The notes beneath the pieces are model-generated. The model was not told the DNA's origin and ran no database searches. It worked only from the letters and a program-made list of their open reading frames with translations. Source: Methanoregula sp. (GTDB lineage Archaea; Halobacteriota; Methanomicrobia; Methanomicrobiales; Methanospirillaceae). Taken from it: 64,000 bases of DNA. Position 1 is the stretch's first letter; every line of letters starts with the position of its first letter. The DNA lies in NCBI GenBank assembly GCA_041645435.1, contig JBAZQB010000003.1, forward strand, positions 124,001 through 188,000. Direction: 5' to 3'. This document shows positions 15,441 through 24,789 of this stretch, in pieces. Both the position numbers and the translations under genes were made by a program.

Positions 15441-17660
15441 TCACCTCTTCCTCCGGACCTTCTGCTGCTTCCCCGGCAATTCATGCCCCACGTGCATCTT
15501 CGTCCCCGCCGACTGCACATGCTTCGGCTTCTCCGCAGACACGTTAGACTGATACTGTCCCCTCACTGACTCCCGGCCCCGCTTCTCCGGCTCCCGCAGC
15601 CGCTCACCCGGTCGCGTTGGCCCCTTCTTCTTCTCCGTCCGCTTGTCCTTGTGGATATCCTCGCTCTCCAGCTCCCCGATGATATCGAGCGGCTCGGTCT
15701 CGCACTTCGTCAGCCGGATGATCTCCAGCAGCCGCTCCATGCCGATGAAATGCTCCGCCATCACGCGTGCAAGCGGCGTCATCACGAGCCTCGTGCCGTG
15801 CTTCTCCACCAGCTTGTGCGTGATGAGGTCCGGCAGCACGGGCTCCATGCTCCCCACCATCATGCCGTTGATCCGGTTGAGGTCCGCTTCTTCGCCATTG
15901 CACGCGATCGCGTTCGCCACGTACTCCTCCGAGCTCGCCTCGAACTCATGCACCGGCGCAACCTCCTCCATCTCTCCTTTCAGCAGCTTGATGGCGATCT
16001 CCTCTTCCGTGCCCGGGTTCTCCCGCGAGTAACTGCCGCCGGGCTCTGCGAGGATCACGACACGCCCGAGGTCGTGGAAGTCGGGCCGTCCCGCCCGGCC
16101 TCCCATCTGGTTGAACTCCTGCACCGAGAGCCAGTCGCGGCCCATCGCCAGCGCATCGAAGATCACCTGCGAGGCGGGGAAATCCACCCCGGCCCCGAGC
16201 GCTGCGGTCGTGACAACCGCCATGAGTTTGCCGGTTAAGAACTTCGTCTCCACGTCCCGGCGTTCCACGGAACTTAAGCCCGCATGGTACGCGGCCGCCC
16301 GGATGCCGAGCGCATCGGCGATCGTGTGGCACCGGGCCCGGGCGTTGGTGAAGATGATCGTCTGGCCCCGGAAACCCTTAGACGACGTGCGCTTGTACTC
16401 CTCGGTCGTCATCTGCTTGATCATCGGGATCTTCATTTTGCGCTCGGTAAAGAGGAGGTACCGTTCCAGCCCCACCGGGCGATCCGCGTACACCACGAGC
16501 GTGCAGTTCAGTTTCTTTGCCAGGATCTTGGGTGAGCCGATCGTTGCTGACAGGTACAGGAACTGCGCCTGCGGCGCGAGATATTTGAGCCTCGCGATCA
16601 TCCCGTCGAGGCGGTGGCCCCGGTCCCGGTCCTCCAGCATCTGGACCTCGTCAATGATCACGGTGCCGATGTTCGCCATCTTCTGGCCGCAGCGGATCAT
16701 GTTGTCCACGCCCTCGTACGTGCCGATGATGATCGGGGCCTGCGGATTCCGGTCCCCTACTTTGCGGGTCTCGGGGAGATTGAGCCGGCTCGTGCCCGTC
16801 AGCAGGCCGGACTTGGCAAACTTCGCGTAGCGTTCGGTGAAGCGCTCGTACTTCTGGTTCGCGAGCGCCACGAGCGGGACTAAAAAGAGCGTCCGGCCCC
16901 GGCCTTCCATATAGTTCTTCATCCCGGCCATCTCGCCGATGAACGTCTTGCCGCTCGCGGTTGCCGCCACCACCAGCAGGTCCTTTCCCCGGAGCAGCCC
17001 GGCCTCGACGGCGAGGTGCTGCGCCGGCATGAGCTGCTTGACCCCGCTCGCTTCCACAAATATGCGGGGGAGCGGCAGCTCATCGATGGACGCGGTCGTC
17101 ATCACCGGGTGGGCTTCGAGCTTGTCGAAGATCGCCGACTCCATCGTGATCTTGTCCGGCGAGAGGGTGGCTAACACCCGGTCAAGGTTGCGGTACTGGG
17201 CGAGGAGTTTTTCGAGATGCACGATCCCGTCCCGGCCCAGCCGCCCGATATGGGAAACCTCGCGGCGCAGCTCCTTTCTCCCGCAGTCAAGGCAGATCTT
17301 CTCGTTCTTGCCAAACGTGATCGCATCCTCTTCATTTATCGGCGTGTACCGCTCGTCGAGCAGGCACATCCGGCAGAGATTGACGGCCCCGGCCTTGACC
17401 TGGAACGCCTCCAAAAACTCCTCGAAGAGATGGTCCCGCTTCACCATCCGCACATCCGACTCGCGGAGTTGCGCGATGAGCTCCTTGGACGGCGTGTGCG
17501 TGTAATCTTTCTTCGAGCCCCACTTCACCCGGTACTTCGTGGGCCGGGGACCGCGGGGCGTATCCATCATCTCGACGTAGGCTGCGCCCCGCACGCTCTT
17601 GCCATCGTAAAAGAGGAGCTTGTAATTGCCGCTCCGCTGGAGCTGGACAATGATCTTCAT
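15441..17660 (-). CDS. DEAD/DEAH-box helicase with zinc-finger N-terminal region
   Basis: A superfamily 2 helicase of 739 residues. The N-terminal 190 residues contain two CxxC pairs (CRMC about 97-100, CLDC about 123-126) that likely bind zinc. Helicase motifs follow: ATASGKT (motif I), the IIDEVQML variant of DEAD/DEAH (motif II), LSATIG (III), AAYHAGLSS, VVTTAALGAGVDFP and QMGGRAGRP (VI). The order and Ski2-like motifs suggest an RNA or DNA remodelling helicase. The C-terminus is Lys/Arg/Gly-rich and probably disordered. The start overlaps the next upstream gene by ATGA, so it is co-transcribed with two HTH proteins. Confidence 0.85.
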   Translation of the reverse strand: MKIIVQLQRSGNYKLLFYDGKSVRGAAYVEMMDTPRGPRPTKYRVKWGSKKDYTHTPSKELIAQLRESDVRMVKRDHLFEEFLEAFQVKAGAVNLCRMCLLDERYTPINEEDAITFGKNEKICLDCGRKELRREVSHIGRLGRDGIVHLEKLLAQYRNLDRVLATLSPDKITMESAIFDKLEAHPVMTTASIDELPLPRIFVEASGVKQLMPAQHLAVEAGLLRGKDLLVVAATASGKTFIGEMAGMKNYMEGRGRTLFLVPLVALANQKYERFTERYAKFAKSGLLTGTSRLNLPETRKVGDRNPQAPIIIGTYEGVDNMIRCGQKMANIGTVIIDEVQMLEDRDRGHRLDGMIARLKYLAPQAQFLYLSATIGSPKILAKKLNCTLVVYADRPVGLERYLLFTERKMKIPMIKQMTTEEYKRTSSKGFRGQTIIFTNARARCHTIADALGIRAAAYHAGLSSVERRDVETKFLTGKLMAVVTTAALGAGVDFPASQVIFDALAMGRDWLSVQEFNQMGGRAGRPDFHDLGRVVILAEPGGSYSRENPGTEEEIAIKLLKGEMEEVAPVHEFEASSEEYVANAIACNGEEADLNRINGMMVGSMEPVLPDLITHKLVEKHGTRLVMTPLARVMAEHFIGMERLLEIIRLTKCETEPLDIIGELESEDIHKDKRTEKKKGPTRPGERLREPEKRGRESVRGQYQSNVSAEKPKHVQSAGTKMHVGHELPGKQQKVRRKR

Positions 17661-18493
17661 GGCGCAATCAGGTCGTGGATCACGTACGCGAGTTCCACGC
17701 TCTCCAGCCGTTTTAAGAAATCCGTGAACTCCTCATCAACGATCACGATCGCACAGGTGATCCCGTGGAAGGCCGCCTCGATCACGCCTTCCCGTGCGCC
17801 AAAGAACATGTCGGGCTTCCGGCCCGCTGCTTCGAGCGCGATATACGCTTCGAGCCCGACTGCGGCAACCATCCCCGCCTCGCCGGTGATAGCCAGCAGT
17901 TCCGCCCGCTTGACTTTCCTTGAACCCCCGTGCTGGATCCGGGGCACCTTGCAGACATGGATCATGCCCTCCTTGTGCTCGATGATCCCGTTGAGCCGGG
18001 CCACGCCAACATCCTGGCCTTTCTTTGCATCCGACACAACAGTGCCGGTGGCGGCAAGCGGGGATTTGCCGGCATAGAGAAAACCATCCATCATGTATAC
18101 GCCGACTTCGTCGCCCTTGGTCAGGTTCTCTGCGGCAATGGCCGCCCAGACCGAGACCTGCTGGATGATATCGCGCCGGATATGCCGGGCATAGGACTCC
18201 AGCGACTCGGCATTGGCCAGCACCCACTCGATACCGGACTTGGTTACTTCGTAGTTGCCCCGGCCGATGGCAGAGACCATGCCTTCGTCAACCAGTTCGC
18301 GGATATATTCCGAGATTGCCTGCGGGGTTACGCCCATCTTCTCGGCAATCTCCTGCTGCCGGACGGCAGGCTGGTGCTCGGCGATCTCCACGAGAATCTG
18401 GAGGCGCGAGACTTCACGTTTGCTGCGCAGAATAGAGTAGAGGGGATCCTTAGCGCCCAGTGTCAAGCAGCACCAGTCCCTGGCCTTTGACAT
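17657..18493 (-). CDS. Archaeal winged-helix regulator with DUF7839-type C-terminal part
   Basis: A 278-residue protein with an N-terminal winged helix (about residues 25-85: QQEIAEKMGVTPQAISEYI) and a large C-terminal domain of about 180 residues that is conserved among euryarchaea but has no known ligand. The first nine codons overlap the previous gene; a TTG at 18466 giving MTLGAKDPLYS is an equally good start. It lies between a second HTH gene and the helicase gene, overlapping both, so the three form one operon of probable regulatory or information-processing role. Confidence 0.75.
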   Translation of the reverse strand: MSKARDWCCLTLGAKDPLYSILRSKREVSRLQILVEIAEHQPAVRQQEIAEKMGVTPQAISEYIRELVDEGMVSAIGRGNYEVTKSGIEWVLANAESLESYARHIRRDIIQQVSVWAAIAAENLTKGDEVGVYMMDGFLYAGKSPLAATGTVVSDAKKGQDVGVARLNGIIEHKEGMIHVCKVPRIQHGGSRKVKRAELLAITGEAGMVAAVGLEAYIALEAAGRKPDMFFGAREGVIEAAFHGITCAIVIVDEEFTDFLKRLESVELAYVIHDLIAP

Positions 18494-18962
18494 CCATATG
18501 GGGAATCCGTTTTGCTATGCCCTTGACAAAGACCGGGCTGACCGTGAATTTGCGGGAGAGTTCATTGATCGAGCTGTTGCCCTTGGTCAGCTCGCTTTCA
18601 AGATTATCCACGACTTCCCGGAGTTGCTCGTCATTGGAGAGGGAGATGTAGATGATATCGGCGAGATCGGAAAGGTTGCACTGGAAGTTTGCCCGGAACT
18701 TGTTGTACGTGGCACGGAACTCTTTTTCCGGTTTTGCACCGGGCTTGGGCATGCGCCACTGCTCTTCGATCATATTGCCTTTCTTTAAGAGCTGGAGACA
18801 CACCTCCACGTGCTCCGGGCCCACCTGCGCCTTTATTTCATCTTCAGTCAGCCATGATTTATTGAGCAGTTCATAGACCTTTTTAAAAGATGGATCATTG
18901 AACGTCATCAGGAGCGGAACGAGTTCCACTGGATCGTTAACTATTCGAATATGGCCCGGCAC
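18450..18962 (-). CDS. Conserved archaeal HTH protein, ArsR-like
   Basis: A 170-residue protein with a winged-helix-like N-terminal half (FNDPSFKKVYELLNKSWLTE, then VCLQLLKKGNMIEEQWRM) and a helical C-terminal half ending in a short beta segment. Homologues in methanogens are usually annotated as ArsR-type regulators. It heads the operon with the DUF7839-type regulator and helicase and is divergent from hypF, only about 56 bases away, so the two directions may share control elements. Confidence 0.68.
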   Translation of the reverse strand: MPGHIRIVNDPVELVPLLMTFNDPSFKKVYELLNKSWLTEDEIKAQVGPEHVEVCLQLLKKGNMIEEQWRMPKPGAKPEKEFRATYNKFRANFQCNLSDLADIIYISLSNDEQLREVVDNLESELTKGNSSINELSRKFTVSPVFVKGIAKRIPHMDVKGQGLVLLDTGR

Positions 18963-19018
18963 GGTAAAATCCCTATTATTATATCGTCATGCGATTCAAT
19001 AAGTTTTTCCGGACATAC

Positions 19019-21253
19019 ATGCGAAAAACGGGCAGGATCACAGTATGCGGAATTGTCCAGGGTGTGGGGTTTCGCCCGTTTGTGTACGCTCAGGCAACGA
19101 CGCTGGGGATCGCTGGCACGGTAAAAAATCTCGGCAGCGAAGTGGAGATTTTTGCGCGGGGAGCGCGGTTTGAGGAGTTTGTGGCAGCAGTTGCCCGCGG
19201 CCCCCCGCTTTCGCGCATCGATTCAGTGAAGGTTGCCGACACATCCGCAGAAATTCCTGACGGTTTTTTTATTCTGCCGAGCGCCACCGGGTCCTTCAGC
19301 GGCATGATCCCGCCCGACATTGCGTGCTGCGACGAGTGCATCGCCGATATTTTCCAGCGGGGCGGGCGGTACGAGCTCTACTGGGGTACATCCTGCGTGA
19401 ACTGCGGGCCCCGGTACAGCATCATCAACGAGATCCCGTACGACCGCGAACGCACCTCGATGGATGAGTTCCCGGTGTGCCCGGCCTGCGCAAGGGAGTA
19501 CAACGATCCGCACTCCCGGCGCCACCATGCGCAGACGATCGCCTGCGCCGACTGCGGGCCGGAGATCGAGCTCTTCGATACGGAGGGCCGTAAGGTGGAC
19601 TGCTGCGATCCGGTGAAGGAAGCAGCACAGCTGCTCGATGCCGGAAAGATCCTTGCGGTGCGGGGAGCCGGCGGGTTCCATCTCGCGTGCATCGAGAACT
19701 CGGCGGGTGAGCTGAAACACCGGCTCGGCCGGATCGAGCAGCCTTTTGCGTGCATGGTGCGCCCGGACTATATCGATCGCATCGCGGAAGTATCGGCACA
19801 GGATCGCGAACTGCTGACGAGCCCGGTCCACCCGATCGTGGTGCTCACGAAACGCGATCCCACGGCCCACGCAACGATCAGCAACATCCATACGATCGGC
19901 TGCATGCTCCCCTACACCGGGCTCCACCATCTCCTCTTCTCGTACCTGAAAAACCCGCTCCTCATCATGACGAGCGCCAACATGCCCGGCTACCCGATGA
20001 TCACGGCCATCGACCAGGCCATGGCAAAGCTGAACCGGGATGTGGACTTTTTCTTAACGCACAACCGGACGATCGTGAACCGGTGCGATGACTCGGTAAT
20101 AAGGGACGGGTACATCATCCGGATCTCGCGGGGGATTGCCCCGAAGCGGACGGCCATCGATCTCGGCAGGCGCTGCATTCTTGCGGTTGGCCCGGAACTG
20201 AATGCGAACGCGACGATCTACCGGAACGGGTTTGCCGTCACCTCGCCGCACGTGGGCAATGTGCGGAACCCGGCCACACTCGAATATCTTCAGGAGACCG
20301 TGCGGAACCTCCAGCGGGTGCTCGGCGCAGAGTTCGGCGTGATCGCCCATGATCTCCACCCGCAGTTCCTCTCGACGCGCTTTGCCCGGGAGCTGGCAGC
20401 GGAACACGAGCTGGAACTGATCCCGGTCCAGCACCACCGGGCCCATATCGCCGCCACGACAACGGAGCCCTGTATCGGGATCGCGATCGACGGGGTCGGG
20501 TACGGCGATGACGCGACGATCTGGGGCGGGGAGATCTTCTCCGGGCAGGTGCCGGACTTCCGGCGCGTGGCCCATCTCGAACCGGTGCCGATGCCCGGCG
20601 GGGATCTCGCCACCCGGTTCCCCGAGCGGATGCTCTACGGCATCCTGCCGGATGAACGGGTCCTTGACATCCTTGCGGAGCGGGGATGGTCGGATATCGA
20701 AACCGGTGTGATCCGGAAACAGGTGGCCTCGGGCTTCAATGTCACGCAGACGAGCAGTACCGGCCGGGTGCTCGATGCCGCCGCCGCACTGCTTGGCATC
20801 TGCCGGGAAAAAACCTATGACGGCGAACCGGCCATGAAACTCGAAGCTGCCGCGTATGGCGGGCGGGCGGAGCCATGGGAGCTGGTGTATGGCTCCGATA
20901 CCGGTTGCGCCATACTCTCCACCCGTTCCCTGGTGGAGACCGCACTGGACCGGATGCAGGCAGCACCCAAAGGAGATCTCCGGGCCGTGCGGGACATCGC
21001 GGCATCGTTCCAGTACAACCTCTCGCGGGGAATTGCAGCGCTTGCGATACGGGCTGCCGAACGTGACGGCATGCAGAACATCGCGATCAGCGGCGGGGTT
21101 GCGATCAACCACGCGATCAGGGAGACCATCAGGAACGAGATCCTGGCAGCGGGCTACACCTGCATCATCAATGCCGACTACCCGCTCGGCGACGGCGGTG
21201 TTTCCTTTGGGCAGTGCGTGTACGCCGGAAAACTTTTAGGGCAGAGAAGGTAA
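19019..21253 (+). CDS. hypF: HypF, carbamoyltransferase for [NiFe] hydrogenase maturation
   Basis: HypF converts carbamoyl phosphate to carbamoyl-AMP and hands the carbamoyl group to HypE for the cyanide ligands of [NiFe] hydrogenases. All four parts are visible: an acylphosphatase domain (GIVQGVGFRPFVY), two zinc-finger units (CCDEC, CVNCGPRYS, CPAC, CADCGP), a YrdC-like domain in the middle and a Kae1-like C-terminal domain with HHRAH, AIDGVGYGDDATIWGGE and ISGGVAIN. The length of about 744 residues is normal. I start at ATG 19019 (MRKTGRITVCG), ten codons after an upstream ATG at 18989, because homologues begin there. Methanogens need it for their F420-reducing and other hydrogenases. Confidence 0.96.
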   Translation: MRKTGRITVCGIVQGVGFRPFVYAQATTLGIAGTVKNLGSEVEIFARGARFEEFVAAVARGPPLSRIDSVKVADTSAEIPDGFFILPSATGSFSGMIPPDIACCDECIADIFQRGGRYELYWGTSCVNCGPRYSIINEIPYDRERTSMDEFPVCPACAREYNDPHSRRHHAQTIACADCGPEIELFDTEGRKVDCCDPVKEAAQLLDAGKILAVRGAGGFHLACIENSAGELKHRLGRIEQPFACMVRPDYIDRIAEVSAQDRELLTSPVHPIVVLTKRDPTAHATISNIHTIGCMLPYTGLHHLLFSYLKNPLLIMTSANMPGYPMITAIDQAMAKLNRDVDFFLTHNRTIVNRCDDSVIRDGYIIRISRGIAPKRTAIDLGRRCILAVGPELNANATIYRNGFAVTSPHVGNVRNPATLEYLQETVRNLQRVLGAEFGVIAHDLHPQFLSTRFARELAAEHELELIPVQHHRAHIAATTTEPCIGIAIDGVGYGDDATIWGGEIFSGQVPDFRRVAHLEPVPMPGGDLATRFPERMLYGILPDERVLDILAERGWSDIETGVIRKQVASGFNVTQTSSTGRVLDAAAALLGICREKTYDGEPAMKLEAAAYGGRAEPWELVYGSDTGCAILSTRSLVETALDRMQAAPKGDLRAVRDIAASFQYNLSRGIAALAIRAAERDGMQNIAISGGVAINHAIRETIRNEILAAGYTCIINADYPLGDGGVSFGQCVYAGKLLGQRR

Positions 21254-21327
21254 GTCACCATGGGCCATTCTGCCTGCAGGTTCGAGCATTTTATCCGTGG
21301 GGAGACATAAACAGGGAAGTACGTGCA

Positions 21328-21750
21328 ATGGAACCACCTGAACCAGTCCCCGATAAAGAGCAGAAGATAAAAAACCTGGAGCGGGACTTAAACGATCTCC
21401 GCCAGGGACTTACCGTAGTCTCGGATTTCTATAAAGAGCTCGAATCCACCTCGAAACAGCAGGTCGCATCTTTAGAGATCGATGAAACGATCGTCAAGCC
21501 CCTGATGGAAGATGAACTCGAGTTCGAGAGCATCTGGAGTTTCCACGAAGAAGTGCTGATGGCAGATACTATGGCTCATGTTCCCTGCACAAAGATGTAT
21601 GAGGCGTTCGTGCAGTTCTGCACCCGGAACGGGAGGCGCGTGATGGAGCAGGAAGCGTTCGAGTTCGTCTTTGAGCATATGGAGAATCCAAAACCCGCAT
21701 GTGATCAGGGGAACTGGATTGGCTACCGGCTTCGTGCCGCTAAAGAATGA
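21328..21750 (+). CDS. Small coiled-coil protein, function unknown
   Basis: A 140-residue soluble protein starting at ATG 21328 (MEPPEPVPDKEQKIKNLERD). The open frame extends upstream into the end of hypF, but that part has no protein-like composition. Residues about 10-45 predict a coiled coil and the remainder is mostly helical and acidic, with three scattered cysteines. It follows hypF by 74 bases and may be read through from it. I recognise no family. Confidence 0.6.
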   Translation: MEPPEPVPDKEQKIKNLERDLNDLRQGLTVVSDFYKELESTSKQQVASLEIDETIVKPLMEDELEFESIWSFHEEVLMADTMAHVPCTKMYEAFVQFCTRNGRRVMEQEAFEFVFEHMENPKPACDQGNWIGYRLRAAKE

Positions 21751-21818
21751 GCGATTTTTTTTAGATACCAGTTACTTCGTAAGGGACTCGTTGCATGCCG
21801 GTTCATGATCCCATCCGG

Positions 21819-22958
21819 CTAATAAACCGCCCGTGCATAGGTTTTTTCCATCTGTGAAGCAACGGGGCTCCATTGAAACATCCGGTCGACTTTGGCTCTT
21901 CCCCGCATGCCAAGCATCTCAGCCTTTGACGGGTCGTTGATCACATTGCTTATACCCCATGCAAGAGAGTCCGGCGTGGGTTCTGCCTTTATTCCGTTCA
22001 CGAACGCATCGATATTCTCTGACAGGCCACCCACATTTGACGCAACGACCGGCTTCTCCGCACTCCAGGCTTCCAACAGGACAAGACCGAACGGTTCGTT
22101 CCGGCTGGGAATAACTACAAGGTTGCAGGCATTCAGGAGACGGATATATTCTGAATCGGGAATGTACCCCACAAAATTTACCGGGAGATCCCAAGCCCGT
22201 TCCTGGAGGGACTGGCGCATTCCGCCATCCCCGGCCACAATTACCCGGGCATCCCATCGCTCCCGGCATACTTTTTTTAACGCCTCGATGAGAATATCCG
22301 GGCCTTTCTGGTACACGAGCCGGCCGATGAACAGGATAAGAGGGGCGTAAGGATGGATGCCATAGGATCGTTTCACTTCCCCGGGATCAATAGCGGACCG
22401 GTACTGCTGGGGGACTACGCCATTGGGAACAACATCGCACTTACCGTCCGGAATGTTGTAGAGCTGCATCACCTCTTTTTTTAAGGTATCTGAAACCGTT
22501 GTCACTCTCTTTGCGATCAGGCCTCCGTACCACTCTTTGCCGGAAATTTCCCGGTACTCCCACCAGTCCCCGACATTGTTGCCGTTCCTCCCGTATTCCG
22601 TTGAATGGAAGGTGAGGATCGTGTCCCTCTCCTGAAGAGAATGCAGGGCCTGTATGGCATGCCAGTCATGGAAATGCAGGATATCGAAACGTCCATGGCG
22701 ATCACAGGTGCGGAATTGCTTAACCATCTTAGTGCTCATATCATCGCAGTATTGTACAGGATTATTTCCGGAGGGCTGGCAGTAATGATACTGCACATGG
22801 TTCACGATCTGGTCCGGGATAAAACCCCGGGTAAAATAGTGAACTTCATGGGATTTTGCCAGGTTCTCTGCAAGATTGGTTGCTGCAACCGCAAGCCCAC
22901 CCACTCGTTCAGCATACATAGACTCCCAGCAGAAAAATGCTACCTTACGTGATTCCAT
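21819..22958 (-). CDS. GT4-family glycosyltransferase, glycogen synthase-like
   Basis: A 379-residue retaining glycosyltransferase of the GT-B fold. The N-terminal domain starts VAFFCWESMYAERVGGLAVA, with the GGL(A)V loop typical of starch and glycogen synthase-like enzymes, and includes DILHFHDWHA. The C-terminal nucleotide-sugar domain shows LILFIGRLVYQKGPDIL, the EPFGLVLLEAWS region with its paired glutamates, and VVASNVGGL. The likely role is polysaccharide or storage glycan synthesis using an NDP-sugar, with donor and acceptor unknown. The gene is single, on the minus strand. Confidence 0.85.
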   Translation of the reverse strand: MESRKVAFFCWESMYAERVGGLAVAATNLAENLAKSHEVHYFTRGFIPDQIVNHVQYHYCQPSGNNPVQYCDDMSTKMVKQFRTCDRHGRFDILHFHDWHAIQALHSLQERDTILTFHSTEYGRNGNNVGDWWEYREISGKEWYGGLIAKRVTTVSDTLKKEVMQLYNIPDGKCDVVPNGVVPQQYRSAIDPGEVKRSYGIHPYAPLILFIGRLVYQKGPDILIEALKKVCRERWDARVIVAGDGGMRQSLQERAWDLPVNFVGYIPDSEYIRLLNACNLVVIPSRNEPFGLVLLEAWSAEKPVVASNVGGLSENIDAFVNGIKAEPTPDSLAWGISNVINDPSKAEMLGMRGRAKVDRMFQWSPVASQMEKTYARAVY

Positions 22959-23052
22959 AACTCTTCCTTCCTCTCATCGACAACCGTGACCGGATCTTTT
23001 ATCTTCGCGTGTTCCTGTTCCAAAGCCGGTTTTTCATCTTCCCGTTCACTTA

Positions 23053-23289
23053 TTAGTCTCCGTGGGGATGTTTCCAGTGATTCCGGATAAAATCCGCGTA
23101 AAAACAATCGTCTGCCGTACAGCTGCCACACGCATGGGCAGGGCATATCTTTCCAAATCGGGCATCGCGCCGCTGGAACCGGGCATCCCGGTTCCATTTT
23201 CCCAGGGGATAACCTCCGGTGCCATAATCCATGCTCATTTCTTCTGCAGTAACGTGCTCCGGGGTCCCAAATCTGAAAATAATCTTCAC
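23053..23289 (-). CDS. Small cysteine-rich protein
   Basis: A 78-residue protein from GTG 23289 (MKIIFRFGTPEHVTAEEMS). Its C-terminal half has CPAHACGSCTADDC, four closely spaced cysteines with two nearby histidines, which could bind a metal. A strong TATA-like sequence lies just upstream. It is not recognised as a family member. The opposite-strand frame over the same bases has no motif and is judged spurious. Confidence 0.45.
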   Translation of the reverse strand: MKIIFRFGTPEHVTAEEMSMDYGTGGYPLGKWNRDARFQRRDARFGKICPAHACGSCTADDCFYADFIRNHWKHPHGD

Positions 23290-23309
23290 CGGGTCCGGAC
23301 TATATATGG

Positions 23310-23319
23310 CATATATAAA
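23310..23319 (-). promoter_or_regulatory. TATA-like box upstream of the small Cys-rich gene
   Basis: TTTATATATG on the minus strand, 21-30 bases before the GTG at 23289, within the longer symmetrical stretch TATATATGGCATATATA. Confidence 0.35.
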
Positions 23320-23416
23320 AACAACTTTGTTAAAAAACAGATTTTAAGACAAAATTTGAAACTCAGTACCCGATCACTCCAGAAAAAAGGAGGAGAATTC
23401 CGGTAAAAACACCACC

Positions 23417-24088
23417 CTAATACCCGAGCGACTCCTTTACCAGGATCAGGGTGATGCGTCCAACATTTTTCTCATGGGAAATAATCACACATTTTCCGAT
23501 CGTACTTGGGGTATCGTACACCTTATGTGCCCGGACATTCTCTAAGGGGTAGACGTACTTTCTTACCCTGTTCAGTGCATCTTCAAGCGTGGGGACGATC
23601 TTGTTTATACCCACCACAAGGATGAGATGCCCGGCCGCAAACGGCCATGCACCGACACGGCTCCCGCTCGCATCACATCCGACAATCTCCCCGGTCTGGG
23701 CAATGGCATTTGCACTCGAGATAAAATAATCGGCAGTAACAGATTTTCTGCGCAGATCTGCCCGCTTTGCCGCATCATTCTCCGCATTGATTACGGTATG
23801 CATGAGTTTCCATCCGCTCTTTCCACCGGCAATATACTCCTCAAATCCTATCTCGATGAGGGTCGTTGAGGAACCGGCCATCACTTCGCCATTGCGGGGA
23901 ATGAGCCGTTTGATAACCGACATTGCCTCATCGCCGTCAGCCGCCGGAATCACCGTTATGCCGCGTTTTTCGACAGCTTTGATAGTCAACTCGACAATAT
24001 CCGGCGTAGGGAACCGGTTCCAGGTATCCGGGTCTGTGATTACTTCCGGATAGAGGTTTACCGCACTGTACGGGGTTACTTTGGTCAT
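23417..24088 (-). CDS. LUD-domain protein (LutC/YkgG-like)
   Basis: A 223-residue LUD-domain (former DUF162) protein. Typical motifs are present: GDEAMSVIKRLIPRNGEVMAG by composition, SSTTLIEIGF, DYFISSANAIAQTGEIV and the VVGINKIVPTLEDALNRVR stretch near residues 150-170. In bacteria the domain occurs in lactate-oxidising iron-sulfur complexes (LutABC). In archaea stand-alone LUD proteins are common and their partners unknown. It is the last gene of a minus-strand run that contains a ferredoxin and an oxidoreductase remnant, consistent with a redox role. Confidence 0.85.
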   Translation of the reverse strand: MTKVTPYSAVNLYPEVITDPDTWNRFPTPDIVELTIKAVEKRGITVIPAADGDEAMSVIKRLIPRNGEVMAGSSTTLIEIGFEEYIAGGKSGWKLMHTVINAENDAAKRADLRRKSVTADYFISSANAIAQTGEIVGCDASGSRVGAWPFAAGHLILVVGINKIVPTLEDALNRVRKYVYPLENVRAHKVYDTPSTIGKCVIISHEKNVGRITLILVKESLGY

Positions 24089-24117
24089 AGGTACTCCGAT
24101 GATGTAGTCATCCGAAT

Positions 24118-24438
24118 CTAAGATAATAAAAGTATAGCCAAATTCCGGAAAAAGAAAATACCATGAATTAAATTTACCTCAGCACCGATCGGGAATCCGG
24201 AACTGGCGGGCACATACCGGGATTGCCTCTCCGGGGGTCGGGAATAGGTGGTACATATCCGCCATATTGTGAACAGGCAGATGATGAGATGCATCCGGTA
24301 TTCACGCAGGTGCCCAAAGAGGGGGCCACGCTCCATATTCGCCACGCGTGATGCCCCCTGGTGAACGGCGGTGGTTGCAGCGGTAGCTCCGGCAGCCCCG
24401 CTTCCGATTACAAGAAGATCATATTCCGCCGTGCAAAA
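24118..24438 (-). pseudogene. Truncated FAD/NAD-dependent disulfide oxidoreductase
   Basis: The frame begins without a start codon (a TGA precedes it at 24439-24441) and encodes EYDLLVIGSGAAGATAATTA, a clear FAD-binding GxGxxG fold of the dihydrolipoamide dehydrogenase/mercuric reductase type. It continues to MERGPLFG, after which the expected GGTCxNxGCxPSK active-site segment is absent and the frame ends about 55 codons later in unrelated sequence. The enzyme would normally be about 450 residues, so this is a remnant. It follows the ferredoxin gene directly, suggesting the two once worked as a pair. Confidence 0.7.
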
Positions 24439-24445
24439 TCATCCA

Positions 24446-24670
24446 TCATTCTCCAATAGTGATAACCTGCGCAGGACAGAGATCCGCAGCCTCTGTTACG
24501 CATGCAGCCTGATCTGCTGAAGCGGATCCTTCTGCAGGATTATTTCCCAGCCGGAATTTTTCAATAACCTGGCTGAATGAGTCATCCGCGTTCTGTTCAA
24601 AGAATGCCGGGCAGGTATCCCAGCAGGTTCCACAGCTTACGCATCCATTCCTGTCAATTACAACTTTCAT
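24446..24670 (-). CDS. Ferredoxin, single-cluster type
   Basis: A 74-residue ferredoxin. CVSCGTCWDTCPAFFE near the N-terminus supplies three cysteines plus the CP, and LCPAQVITIGE at the C-terminus supplies the last. This is the pattern of a single [4Fe-4S] or [3Fe-4S] cluster protein, with a second cysteine pair (C at about residues 57 and 65). It carries electrons between redox enzymes in the cytoplasm. The remnant of a flavin oxidoreductase lies immediately downstream, its likely former partner. Confidence 0.85.
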   Translation of the reverse strand: MKVVIDRNGCVSCGTCWDTCPAFFEQNADDSFSQVIEKFRLGNNPAEGSASADQAACVTEAADLCPAQVITIGE

Positions 24671-24789
24671 GTTTCCTCAGGCGATGGGTGGGAAATATCG
24701 TGAAGGCAGCGGACTGAACCGTTGTGTATGCCGGTTGTCCGCTGGCCACGATTCTTCCGGGGTTAAACAATAGTTCACAAGTGTATTGT

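Noticed and set aside
15643..16830. Several long plus-strand frames opposite the helicase gene
   Set aside because: Shadows of the high-GC helicase coding strand; composition rich in Arg, Ser and Pro and no motifs.
20054..21112. 352-codon minus-strand frame opposite hypF
   Set aside because: Antisense shadow of a clearly coding gene with full HypF motifs.
23062..23406. Plus-strand frame of 114 codons
   Set aside because: Opposite the small Cys-rich gene; no family features and the promoter signals point the other way.
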